In this document: positions 25,452-33,065 of the stretch, piece after piece
Numbering within the stretch: position 1 is the first letter of the stretch
Layout of the letters: each line of letters begins with the position of its first letter
Source: Flavobacteriales bacterium
GTDB lineage: Bacteria > Bacteroidota > Bacteroidia > Flavobacteriales_D > Sanyastnellaceae
DNA length: 33,564 nucleotides
Assembly (NCBI GenBank): GCA_029245065.1
Contig: JAQWQB010000027.1
Span: 1 to 33,564, forward strand
Direction of reading: 5' to 3'
Position numbers and translations under genes: made by a program
The notes under the pieces: generated by a model
The model's input: only the letters and a program-made list of their open reading frames with translations
What the model was told of the DNA's origin: nothing
The model's database searches: none

Positions 25452-26384
25452 ATGCGCCAGTCATCAGCTCATTTTCTAATGGTACGTCCGACCAATTTTC
25501 GAATGAATGAAGAAACAGCCAAGGACAATCTATTCCAAGAAACCAACCTCTCCCTGCCGAAAGCATCTGTAGAAGCAGAGAAAGAGTTCGATCGCTTTGT
25601 AAAAGAGTTAAGAGACAAAGGAATTAAAGTGATGGTAGATCAATTCCCTTCGGATATTGATGCACCGGATGCGTTGTTTCCAAACAATTGGGTCAGCTTT
25701 CATGAAGATGGTAAAGTTGGACTGTACCCGATGCTCACCTCAAACAGACGTGTTGAGCGAAGAGAATCTGTTTTGGACCGTGTTCAAAATGAATTTGGAT
25801 TGGAGATAAAAGAAGTGATTGATTTCACTGAATTCGAAGAGCATGACAAATTCCTAGAAGGAACCGGAAGTCTCGTATTGGATCGAAAACACCGCGTAGC
25901 CTACGCCTGCTTGAGTGAACGAACTGATAAACAGGCCGTAACTCACTTCTGTGAGCAAATGAATTACCGACCCGTTATGTTCAGAGCATTTCATGCCGTT
26001 GATGGAACAAACCACCCAATTTACCATACCAATGTGATGATGTGCATTGCATCCGCATTCGTGCTCATTTGCTTAGATTCAATTACGGATGAAACAGAAA
26101 GGCAATCGGTGGTTGATGCCATTTTAGCCACAGACCGTGAGATCATTGAATTGACTGCCGATCAAATGAATAACTTTGCAGGGAATGCATTGGAAGTGAC
26201 CAATGAAGAAGGACTGTTATACCTTGTTCTCAGCGAAAGAGCCTTAAATTCATTGGACCAAAATCAAGTTGATCGCATCAACCGACACTTAAAAATAATT
26301 GCACCTAATTTAGCTACCATTGAAAAATTAGGTGGAGGATCTGCACGTTGTATGATGTGCGAAGTATTTTTGCCAAAATTCTAG
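25452..26384 (+). CDS. ctlX: Citrulline utilization hydrolase CtlX (arginine deiminase superfamily)
   Basis: A 310-residue cytoplasmic protein of the amidinotransferase/DDAH fold. Family marks are FLMVRPTNFRMNEET at the N-terminus, DAPDALFPNNW (about 69-79), a central YHTNVMMCIAS with the catalytic His, and GGGSARCMMCE at the C-terminus with the expected nucleophile Cys300. Members of the bacteroidotal CtlX group hydrolyse citrulline toward ornithine, CO2 and ammonia; that activity is taken from the family, not shown here. The gene sits two bases after the arginase gene and seven before argS, so both arginine and citrulline would feed ornithine production in one operon. Confidence 0.87.
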   Translation: MRQSSAHFLMVRPTNFRMNEETAKDNLFQETNLSLPKASVEAEKEFDRFVKELRDKGIKVMVDQFPSDIDAPDALFPNNWVSFHEDGKVGLYPMLTSNRRVERRESVLDRVQNEFGLEIKEVIDFTEFEEHDKFLEGTGSLVLDRKHRVAYACLSERTDKQAVTHFCEQMNYRPVMFRAFHAVDGTNHPIYHTNVMMCIASAFVLICLDSITDETERQSVVDAILATDREIIELTADQMNNFAGNALEVTNEEGLLYLVLSERALNSLDQNQVDRINRHLKIIAPNLATIEKLGGGSARCMMCEVFLPKF

Positions 26385-26391
26385 TCGTACC

Positions 26392-28182
26392 ATGACACCT
26401 ATCGAAGACATTATCATCGCCGCTGCTAAAAAAGCAGTTCAGGAGTTGTTCAATCAAGAAGCTACAGACAAGCTTATTCAGCTTCAGCACACGCGCAAGG
26501 ACTTTGAAGGAGACTTTACGTTGGTGACTTTTCCGTTGGTACGATTTGCTAAGAAATCTCCAGAAGCAACAGGAAAACTAATAGGAGAATACCTGGTAGA
26601 GAATGTAGAAGAACTCACCGGCTTCAACGTGGTCAAAGGGTTCTTGAACCTCGTTGTTGGTGATGCTTATTGGTTCTCTTTTCTTCAAGAAATAGCGCCA
26701 CTACCACAGTATGGTGTGGCATCAAAAGATTCGAAAGGCCTCCGTATGGTGGAGTACTCTTCGCCCAACACCAACAAGCCTTTGCACCTTGGGCACTTGA
26801 GAAACAACTTTTTAGGATATTCAGTAGCGAAAATTCTTCAAGCAAATGGCCACCCGACAGTAAAAGTACAGATCATCAATGACCGTGGAATTCACATCTG
26901 CAAGTCAATGGTTGCTTGGCAAAAATTCGGAAACGGTGAAACACCTACTTCATCTGGAATGAAGGGCGACAAGCTCGTTGGTAAGTACTACGTGGCATTC
27001 GACAAAGCCTACAAAGTAGAAATTGCTGAGCTGATTGAAGGAGGAAGAACGGAGGAAGAAGCGAAAAAGCAAGCCCCTCTCCTATTAGAAGCTCAAAACA
27101 TGCTTCTCAAATGGGAAGAAAAAGATGCAGAAACAGTTGCACTCTGGGAAAAAATGAACGGATGGGTGTATGAAGGTTTCGAAAAAACGTACACCGAAAT
27201 GGGGGTTGATTTCGACAAACTCTATTACGAATCAAACACCTACCTCACAGGTAAAGACATTGTTGAAAAAGGCCTTGAACAAGGCGTTTTCTACAAAAGA
27301 GAAGACGGCTCCGTTTGGATTGATCTAACCGAAGACGGATTGGACGAAAAATTGGTCTTGAGAAAAGATGGAACCGCTGTGTACATGACGCAAGACATCG
27401 GAACAGCCATCATGCGATTCAATGAATTCCCCGGTTTGGAATCTCAGATCTACACCGTTGGAAACGAACAAGAGTATCACTTTAAAGTCTTGTTCCTCAT
27501 CCTTGAAAAACTAGGCTTCTCACAAGCTAAATCGAATTTTCACTTGTCATACGGGATGGTTGAACTTCCTGAAGGGAAAATGAAATCGAGAGAAGGAACT
27601 GTTGTTGATGCCGATGACTTATTGGATGAGATGGCACAAGCTGCTCAGCAGATCGCTGAAGAACAAGGGAAGCTTGAGGACGTCTCTGATGAAGACAAAA
27701 AGGAACTCTACAAAGCAATTGGTTATGGGGCACTGAAGTACTTCCTACTTCGCGTTGACCCGAAAAAAACCATGATGTTCGACCCGAAAGAGTCCATTGA
27801 TTTCTACGGAAATACGGGGCCCTTCATTCAGTTTAACTACGTTCGAACAAGAGCACTCTTGAGAAAAGCAGCCGCAAATGGCATTCAGGTTGGATCTTCA
27901 GAATTAGTGTCTTTAACTGATGGCGAACGCATGTTGCTGCACAAGCTGTATGATTTCCCTGCAACGCTTTCAGCAGCGGCAGCTCAATACGACCCTTCTC
28001 AAATTGCCAATTATGTGTACGACCTTGTGAAGCTTTACAGCTCATTCTACCAAGGGACACCTATTTTGAAAGAAGAGAATGATGCCATCCGAGGAATGCG
28101 CTTAGAACTGACTAAGCAAACCGGAAATGTCATTAAAACGGGAATGGAACTTCTTGGTATTCACATGCCAGAACGCATGTAA
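26392..28182 (+). CDS. argS: Arginyl-tRNA synthetase
   Basis: A 596-residue class I aminoacyl-tRNA synthetase that charges tRNA-Arg. It has the N-terminal Add-1 domain (about 1-110), SSPNTNKPLHLGHLRN containing the HIGH-type motif (HLGH, 132-135), a KMSKS equivalent reading KMKSREG (396-402), and a C-terminal DALR anticodon-binding domain with the expected ending GIHMPERM. Length is normal. It is the last gene of the arginase-ctlX-argS operon. The stop codon is one base from the stop of the convergent small membrane protein, so no terminator lies between them. Confidence 0.98.
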   Translation: MTPIEDIIIAAAKKAVQELFNQEATDKLIQLQHTRKDFEGDFTLVTFPLVRFAKKSPEATGKLIGEYLVENVEELTGFNVVKGFLNLVVGDAYWFSFLQEIAPLPQYGVASKDSKGLRMVEYSSPNTNKPLHLGHLRNNFLGYSVAKILQANGHPTVKVQIINDRGIHICKSMVAWQKFGNGETPTSSGMKGDKLVGKYYVAFDKAYKVEIAELIEGGRTEEEAKKQAPLLLEAQNMLLKWEEKDAETVALWEKMNGWVYEGFEKTYTEMGVDFDKLYYESNTYLTGKDIVEKGLEQGVFYKREDGSVWIDLTEDGLDEKLVLRKDGTAVYMTQDIGTAIMRFNEFPGLESQIYTVGNEQEYHFKVLFLILEKLGFSQAKSNFHLSYGMVELPEGKMKSREGTVVDADDLLDEMAQAAQQIAEEQGKLEDVSDEDKKELYKAIGYGALKYFLLRVDPKKTMMFDPKESIDFYGNTGPFIQFNYVRTRALLRKAAANGIQVGSSELVSLTDGERMLLHKLYDFPATLSAAAAQYDPSQIANYVYDLVKLYSSFYQGTPILKEENDAIRGMRLELTKQTGNVIKTGMELLGIHMPERM

Positions 28183-28183
28183 A

Positions 28184-28555
28184 TCAAAGGTTGAAAAACC
28201 GGGTTACTTTGGCATTGTCAGAAGAAACGACCAACGTATACTTTCCAGCAGTCATGCCTTTCAAAGAGAATTCCCATGTGTCTTCTCCTGTTTGAAATTC
28301 CTTTTCTGCATTGAACACAACTTTATTGGTTTCGTTCGCTTGAACTTCCAGCTTTAAGTTGGTGCTCTCTGGGAATGTAAGTTCCAAACTTGAATCAACA
28401 ACGATACTCGGTTTGAAGTCGGTAATATCAAAGTATGCTCCGGTTTCTGAGCGCTTGTTCATGAAAACCAATGCGCGTTTGTAAAGTATTACGATGAGCA
28501 ATACTACCAACGTAAAAAGCAATGCATTTCTGCCAATTTCTAAAGCTGACTCCAT
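28184..28555 (-). CDS. Small single-pass membrane protein, unknown
   Basis: A 123-residue protein with one N-terminal transmembrane helix (about 10-27, rich in Leu, Val, Ile) and a beta-rich extracytoplasmic or cytoplasmic domain of about 85 residues ending TAGKYTLVVSSDNAKVTRFFNL, an Ig-like strand pattern. No known family was recognised. It starts two bases after the DUF493 gene on the same strand and is probably co-transcribed with it. Confidence 0.72.
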   Translation of the reverse strand: MESALEIGRNALLFTLVVLLIVILYKRALVFMNKRSETGAYFDITDFKPSIVVDSSLELTFPESTNLKLEVQANETNKVVFNAEKEFQTGEDTWEFSLKGMTAGKYTLVVSSDNAKVTRFFNL

Positions 28556-28557
28556 AG

Positions 28558-28836
28558 TTACAATGAAATAATCCCTTCAATTTTTCCTGCCTCTTTGTAC
28601 TTGTCGAAAATCATATCGGCATTCAGCATCATGGCACGAATTGTCATGCTCGTATACTTTCCATTTTTTGAGAGACGCTGACGAATTTCTGCTGACTCTC
28701 CAAAAATGCCATTTAACTTCACAATTTTCGCTTCATCTGAGGGAATGACGAACTTAAACATGTACATCGAAGGCCATTGGTGAAATTCATCCAATTGTGC
28801 TCGCAATTTGTCTAAGCGTTCTTTATCTTCATCCAT
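28558..28836 (-). CDS. DUF493 (YbeD-like) family protein
   Basis: A small cytoplasmic protein of the DUF493/YbeD family (PF04359), a ferredoxin-like fold that resembles ACT-type regulatory domains. WPSMYMFKFVIPSD, early in the chain, is the family signature. The frame is open to an ATG at 28854 (98 residues), but a full -7 box, TATCTTTG, occupies 28848-28841 within those extra codons. The ATG at 28836, giving a 92-residue protein beginning MDEDKERL, is therefore preferred; it also fits the usual family length. Transcription would begin very near this ATG, so a leaderless or near-leaderless mRNA is likely. Confidence 0.85.
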   Translation of the reverse strand: MDEDKERLDKLRAQLDEFHQWPSMYMFKFVIPSDEAKIVKLNGIFGESAEIRQRLSKNGKYTSMTIRAMMLNADMIFDKYKEAGKIEGIISL

Positions 28837-28840
28837 GATG

Positions 28841-28848
28841 CAAAGATA
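28841..28848 (-). promoter_or_regulatory. -7 box of the DUF493 operon
   Basis: On the minus strand the sequence reads TATCTTTG followed by CATC and the ATG at 28836. It is a full TAnnTTTG match and decides the start of the DUF493 gene. Confidence 0.6.
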
Positions 28849-28862
28849 CTTCAAGAAAAATG

Positions 28863-28870
28863 AACCTTTG
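28863..28870 (+). promoter_or_regulatory. Possible -7 box of the exported protein/ECF sigma operon
   Basis: AACCTTTG matches seven of eight positions of TAnnTTTG and lies 22 bp before the ATG at 28893. It overlaps and follows a possible ATG at 28860, which argues against that earlier start. Confidence 0.4.
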
Positions 28871-28892
28871 TTCTTTTCGGGTGTACAGAAGC

Positions 28893-29981
28893 ATGAAAAT
28901 TACAATTATGGACTTAAAACTGGTCTTTTTAGGAATTGCTGTATTGTTAGCACCATCAATTAGCGGACAAGACGCCAAAGTGAGCCTTGATGAAGAAGCT
29001 TCGCAGTACCGCATGTTCGATGAAGTGGGTGTTGATTCTTGGTGGGAAATGGTAGAAGCACAACCCGCGGCCGAACAGGCTTGGCTGAACCTCTTTCTTG
29101 CTGAACGTTTCAATAGATGGGGAAATGAGGAAAAAGAGCTGTCGAAGAAGGATAAAAGTGTGCTAGACGATGTTCAAACGGGCATTGAATTCAACGTTCC
29201 CAACTCCTTCGCTGATAATTATGTACGCTTCATAACCAGCGACTTTGAAAACAAGGTGGCGTTGGAAGCTGCAGAAATACTTCGTCCCAATGACCCGCTC
29301 ATCCTTGAAGCTAGAATCAACTACGATCGAATTTTTGGTTCTTCAACCGCTCAACGATTAAGCGTAACGAACTGGGGAACACAGCAAGTACCTTCGCCCC
29401 AGCTGCTGGCGTACCAGCGAAATGTGCTCAAATCGCTCCCACAAAATGCCTTGCTCATCACAAACGGTGCTGATGACACGTATCCGTTGCTGCTGGTTCA
29501 ATACCAAGAAAACTTCCGCTCCGATGTAAAAGTCATACAACTTGATTTAATGACGTCTTCATCCTACCTCTCAAAAGTGGCTTCGCTGTTAGGAGTTAGC
29601 GAGTCGAAACTGTCCAATGAAAGCAGAGAAGCATCATTTAAGAGCATTGTAGAGGCCGACTTAACGAATAAAGTTCATCTGCCCTTCTCATTACCAGGGA
29701 CTTGGTTGAAACAGCTAACAAGCAATCATGTGGTTTATGGACTCAGTCTTTCGCCCATGGCTTTGACTGATTTACCGCAGAGTAACAAAGCCCTTTGGGG
29801 AACAATGGACCAGCAGAATGCTTCCAGTAACAACCAATACGCGCGAAACTATATCCCCATGTTATTGCGGATTTTCCAACAAGGCAGTTCGGAAGAAAAA
29901 CAACTGGTAGCGCCAATTATACGCGATTTGGCCAGTACCTCTTCCAATCCTCAGGTCATCTTGAATATGCTTTCTGAATGA
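28893..29981 (+). CDS. Exported protein of unknown function, linked to ECF sigma factor
   Basis: The protein has a signal peptide that fits a start at ATG 28893 (or 28908), ending in APSISGQ; the frame is open to an ATG at 28860, but that start would precede the candidate -7 box. The mature part (about 340 residues) is mostly helical, TPR-like in feel, with WWEMVEAQPAAEQAWLNLF and a later stretch ALLITNGADDTYPLLLVQ ... RSDVKVIQLDLM. That stretch resembles the conserved soluble segment of large DUF2723 membrane proteins (ITNGDNDT-FPLWY...R-x-DV), here without the membrane domain. The stop codon overlaps the sigma factor start as ATGA, indicating coupling. Role unknown; a cell-envelope target or sensor of the sigma system is inference. 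Confidence 0.75.
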   Translation: MKITIMDLKLVFLGIAVLLAPSISGQDAKVSLDEEASQYRMFDEVGVDSWWEMVEAQPAAEQAWLNLFLAERFNRWGNEEKELSKKDKSVLDDVQTGIEFNVPNSFADNYVRFITSDFENKVALEAAEILRPNDPLILEARINYDRIFGSSTAQRLSVTNWGTQQVPSPQLLAYQRNVLKSLPQNALLITNGADDTYPLLLVQYQENFRSDVKVIQLDLMTSSSYLSKVASLLGVSESKLSNESREASFKSIVEADLTNKVHLPFSLPGTWLKQLTSNHVVYGLSLSPMALTDLPQSNKALWGTMDQQNASSNNQYARNYIPMLLRIFQQGSSEEKQLVAPIIRDLASTSSNPQVILNMLSE

Positions 29982-30568
29982 ACTTGTTTCGCAAGCCATA
30001 TCAAAAACTAACGGATGAACAACTGATGCAAAAAGTAGCATCGGGTGACGACAAAGCATTCAGTGAGCTGTACGATAGGTATGCGGATAAACTCTTGAAT
30101 TATTTTTTCAAGATGCTTTGGAAGGATCGTGAAATGGCAGAGGATTTCGTTCAAGAGTTGTTCATGAAGGTGATCAAAAAACCCGAGCAATTTGACGATT
30201 CACGGATGTTTAAGACATGGATCTATTCCATTGCGAACAACATGTGCAAAAACGCTTACCGACATCATGAAGTAGTCGAAAAAGCAGCCACACAACTCCA
30301 TGCTGAAGCACAACATGTTGAATTTCAACAAACGGATGAAACACATGATTTCAACACATTTCGTCTGAAGTTGGACAATTGTTTAAGCAAATTGGACGAG
30401 AACAAACAGCTCACATTTAGACTGCGTTATGATGAACATTGTTCCATACAAGAAATAGCCACTCAACTTGAGTGCAGCGAAGGAACGGTGAAGTCGCGCT
30501 TATTTTACACGCTTAAATTCTTGAACGCCGAATTAAAAGGATTCAAGCACTTATTGAAAAGAGATTGA
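29978..30568 (+). CDS. ECF-type RNA polymerase sigma-70 factor
   Basis: A 196-residue alternative sigma factor. Region 2 spans about 25-97 (FSELYDRYADKLLNYFFK, then DFVQELFMKVI and MFKTWIYSIANNMCKN, the -10 recognition part). After a short variable linker, region 4 spans about 135-185 with the helix-turn-helix SIQEIATQLECSEGTVKSRL. Regions 1 and 3 are missing, as in all ECF factors. It overlaps the exported-protein gene by four bases and is followed one base after its stop by a putative anti-sigma factor gene, a standard ECF arrangement. Confidence 0.95.
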   Translation: MNLFRKPYQKLTDEQLMQKVASGDDKAFSELYDRYADKLLNYFFKMLWKDREMAEDFVQELFMKVIKKPEQFDDSRMFKTWIYSIANNMCKNAYRHHEVVEKAATQLHAEAQHVEFQQTDETHDFNTFRLKLDNCLSKLDENKQLTFRLRYDEHCSIQEIATQLECSEGTVKSRLFYTLKFLNAELKGFKHLLKRD

Positions 30569-30569
30569 T

Positions 30570-31514
30570 ATGAACGAACGTTTTACATACGACCCGGAAG
30601 ATTTGGAATCGTTACTGATTCACAAGTCATTCGGCGACCTCTATCCGGAAGAAAAGCTCTTCGTCCTCAAACATATGGACTCTGAAGAAGAGTACGAAAC
30701 CATGCGTCAAACGCTTCAAGCGGTGCAATCATCTTCTGAAAGTGATTCGAATCTATCCATGCCTGCTTCAACGAAAGCGACATTGATGGATGCATTCAAA
30801 GAGGAGCGCAAAAAAGGAGCTTGGTTCACGTTGAATGGGTTCTTCGCTCTATTGCTTCCACCTCAAAAGCCATGGTATGGAAAGCCTGCATTTCAATTGG
30901 CTACCGTTGGACTGTTGTTTTTTGTTGGTGCGTCATTCTTTAATGTCTTCGCTCCAGAAAGGAACTTACAAATTGCGGAAGCACATACGGAGGAAATGGA
31001 ACCTGTGAAGGCCGTTCCGAAGCAAGAAACTGCAGCCAGTCCGAAAAAAACGGACAGTAATGAAGAAGAGCTTCCTTCATTCAGAGACGAAACGGAGAAG
31101 AAGTCCTTCACTCCTGCGAATGCCAATGAATTAGCGGAAGAGTCTTTGTTAGAAACTGATCTACGAGCGCAAGAAGATGAAACGCGTTTCAAAAAAGAGG
31201 CTGATGCTTCGGCTGAAGTTTTAGACGACTTTTCAACCGCTGATGCTGCCTTGGAAACGGAAGACATGGGAATTGCAACTCCAAAAATTACCCCGGGTGC
31301 GACAGACGCTTCAATTACGAAGGTTGATGAAAACGCCCCTGCAACGGCGTTCTTCGACAGTCCTTCAGTGGCCAGTGCAGACTTTTCAACCGGCACGGAA
31401 GAGTTCACGGTTACGGCAGAAAAAGTGGAAATGACAGAAAACGAATCGCAACCGGTTCTGACCAATGCAGATGACTTAGCTAACGTGATGCCATTGTTGG
31501 AGGCTGCTTACTGA
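30570..31514 (+). CDS. Putative anti-sigma factor, single-pass membrane protein with long acidic tail
   Basis: A 314-residue protein. The N-terminal cytoplasmic part has DLESLLIHKSFGDLYPEEKLFVLKHMDSEEEYETMRQTL in the order typical of bacteroidotal anti-sigma-like domains (split here: DLESLLIHKSFGDL at 11-24, LDLY/EEKLFVLKHM at 25-36, SEEEYETMR at 38-46); it lacks the zinc HxxxCxxC motif. One transmembrane helix follows (about 107-127). Residues 130-314 form a long periplasmic, low-complexity Glu/Asp/Ala/Thr-rich region with no fold evident. Its position one base after the sigma gene gives the main support for the role. The last seven bases overlap the convergent lipoprotein gene. Confidence 0.78.
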   Translation: MNERFTYDPEDLESLLIHKSFGDLYPEEKLFVLKHMDSEEEYETMRQTLQAVQSSSESDSNLSMPASTKATLMDAFKEERKKGAWFTLNGFFALLLPPQKPWYGKPAFQLATVGLLFFVGASFFNVFAPERNLQIAEAHTEEMEPVKAVPKQETAASPKKTDSNEEELPSFRDETEKKSFTPANANELAEESLLETDLRAQEDETRFKKEADASAEVLDDFSTADAALETEDMGIATPKITPGATDASITKVDENAPATAFFDSPSVASADFSTGTEEFTVTAEKVEMTENESQPVLTNADDLANVMPLLEAAY

Positions 31515-32173
31515 TTCATTTCGGAAGCAGGAATCAATTGGAATTCTTGAAAGCCATCTCCTGTCCATTGAAAAGATTGAATTTCGGGAAGTAGTTCCCC
31601 TTCCAGTTCTTCTTCCTCCCCTTCTGACTCGTTCATTTCCAACGTGGCGAAAATCAGTCCCTCAGCGTAATTTAAGGCGTAGTAATACGTTGAATGTCCG
31701 CCTGAACCTCCTGTTATTTCCGGCTCTACCTCATTCGTCCAATCAACTTCGTTCTGCCAATGCTCGAAGTGGAAATAATAATCCCATGAAAATAGGATGA
31801 CTAAATTCTGGACATCAATGACATAAACAGAATGAACGGCTTCTCCATGTCCGCCAGACCAACTGCTCCTACCATTTCCATAATACGTTTCCAATATTAA
31901 ATCGAGCTCGCTGTCAGCATTCATATCTAACCAATAGGCAGCTGTTACGTCATCAACAATAGCGAATTCTGAGATGCAAACTAACTGATTGAGTGCGTTC
32001 GCTAGAAACACGCTGTGTTCGCAATAATTGATTTGATAACCATTTCCCAAAGGCATAGAGTCGTTGCAAACGAGGTCATCGTCTTCTACAATGGAGAGGT
32101 ATTCTTTGTGTATATCTTGCGCTTGGCAAGCAGTCACAAGGACAACGAAACAGGATAGCACAGAACTTTTCAT
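31508..32173 (-). CDS. Hypothetical lipoprotein
   Basis: A 221-residue protein with a short lipoprotein signal peptide (LVTAC, Cys16). The mature part contains YWLDMNADSELDLILETYYGNG, an integrin-like/FG-GAP-like D-x-N-x-D-x-x-L-D-L pattern that may bind calcium, and an acidic ESEGEEEELEGE segment. No family was assigned. It overlaps the 3' end of the anti-sigma gene by seven bases. No promoter was identified in the 72-bp gap upstream. Confidence 0.7.
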   Translation of the reverse strand: MKSSVLSCFVVLVTACQAQDIHKEYLSIVEDDDLVCNDSMPLGNGYQINYCEHSVFLANALNQLVCISEFAIVDDVTAAYWLDMNADSELDLILETYYGNGRSSWSGGHGEAVHSVYVIDVQNLVILFSWDYYFHFEHWQNEVDWTNEVEPEITGGSGGHSTYYYALNYAEGLIFATLEMNESEGEEEELEGELLPEIQSFQWTGDGFQEFQLIPASEMNQ

Positions 32174-32245
32174 GGTACAATTTCCTGAATAGAAGTTGCA
32201 CGAGAAGCGCGTTCAAGAATTCGTCAATTATTGGCTAGTATTCGA

Positions 32246-32860
32246 TCATTCTGCTTCGCTCCCCTCATCTTTGATTAGCCTGTCAACGGGTTTTTTGATG
32301 GCGCCAAAGATGACCATGATTACAGTTTGCCAAAAACGGTCAAGGGTTATGGTGGTTCTAGACAATGAACCTACTGAAGGAAATAAGATGTACAAGAAAG
32401 ACAGAAGCATGTTGTAGAACCCTTGGAAAATACCTCCCAATAAAAGGCCTATGGGGAAAAGGATGAAACCCATGATCAAAAAAGCGCCAATGAGTCCTTC
32501 GGATTTTTTAAATGATTCTTCAAAAACATTCCCACCAACTCCTAGTGTAAACAAGCACGCAATGCAGAGAACAAGTGCAATGCTCAATACGCGAAGCAAG
32601 GGATCTGTTCGTTTCCAAACCACTTTAAGCTTGTACGAATCATCGAAAAAACGGCTAACAATCATGTTGTCTAAACGTTCTGCTTCGGCGTCACTCAGAT
32701 AATTATCGGCGTAATAACTTTTCACGCGCATCATTTCTGCGCTGTAGTCTTTACCATTCATTTTTGAAAGCAGAAAGAAGCGTTGAATCATGGACTCTTC
32801 AGTGGCTTTTCTTCCAAAGGAGAAGAACTTGTCTTCGGCACTTTGTTTCTTGACAAACAA
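32246..32860 (-). CDS. Hypothetical membrane protein
   Basis: A 204-residue protein with a charged N-terminal half (1-85) that contains MVSRFF-like helices and YLSDAEAERLDNM, then two clear transmembrane segments (about 91-110 and 122-145) and a possible third amphipathic segment (150-165). No family recognised. The start is uncertain: an in-frame TAG lies directly upstream of a TTG at 32858-32860, so the protein begins either at this TTG or at the ATG at 32791 (residue 24). Confidence 0.65.
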   Translation of the reverse strand: MFVKKQSAEDKFFSFGRKATEESMIQRFFLLSKMNGKDYSAEMMRVKSYYADNYLSDAEAERLDNMIVSRFFDDSYKLKVVWKRTDPLLRVLSIALVLCIACLFTLGVGGNVFEESFKKSEGLIGAFLIMGFILFPIGLLLGGIFQGFYNMLLSFLYILFPSVGSLSRTTITLDRFWQTVIMVIFGAIKKPVDRLIKDEGSEAE

Positions 32861-33020
32861 CTAAACCAAGTGGATTACAATTAAATAGAATGGGGTTTTA
32901 AGAAGAAAATGTGTGACAGACTCCAAGGTTTTGACCATTTAGATGCTAAAATAATGAATCAGTCTGAAGTGACTTGAATGATAAATACTTCAGCAAGGTA
33001 AATTCAATTATTCAAGAGTA

Positions 33021-33028
33021 TATATTTG
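33021..33028 (+). promoter_or_regulatory. -7 box for the gene at the window end
   Basis: TATATTTG is a full match to TAnnTTTG. It is 37 bp before the first ATG (33066) and 7 bp before an in-frame ACG (33036). It limits how far upstream the following gene can start. Confidence 0.5.
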
Positions 33029-33065
33029 TTTTCATACGCGGTTTTTATTTGTATTCGTCCTGTTA

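Noticed and set aside
30893-31465. 190-codon frame on the minus strand inside the anti-sigma gene
   Set aside because: It is an antisense shadow of the Glu/Ala/Thr-rich tail, giving Ser/Val/Ala-rich low-complexity protein with no motif.
32964-32993. CTGAAGT / ACTTCAG inverted repeat before the last gene
   Set aside because: Only seven base pairs with a 16-base loop in AT-rich DNA and no T-run; expected by chance.
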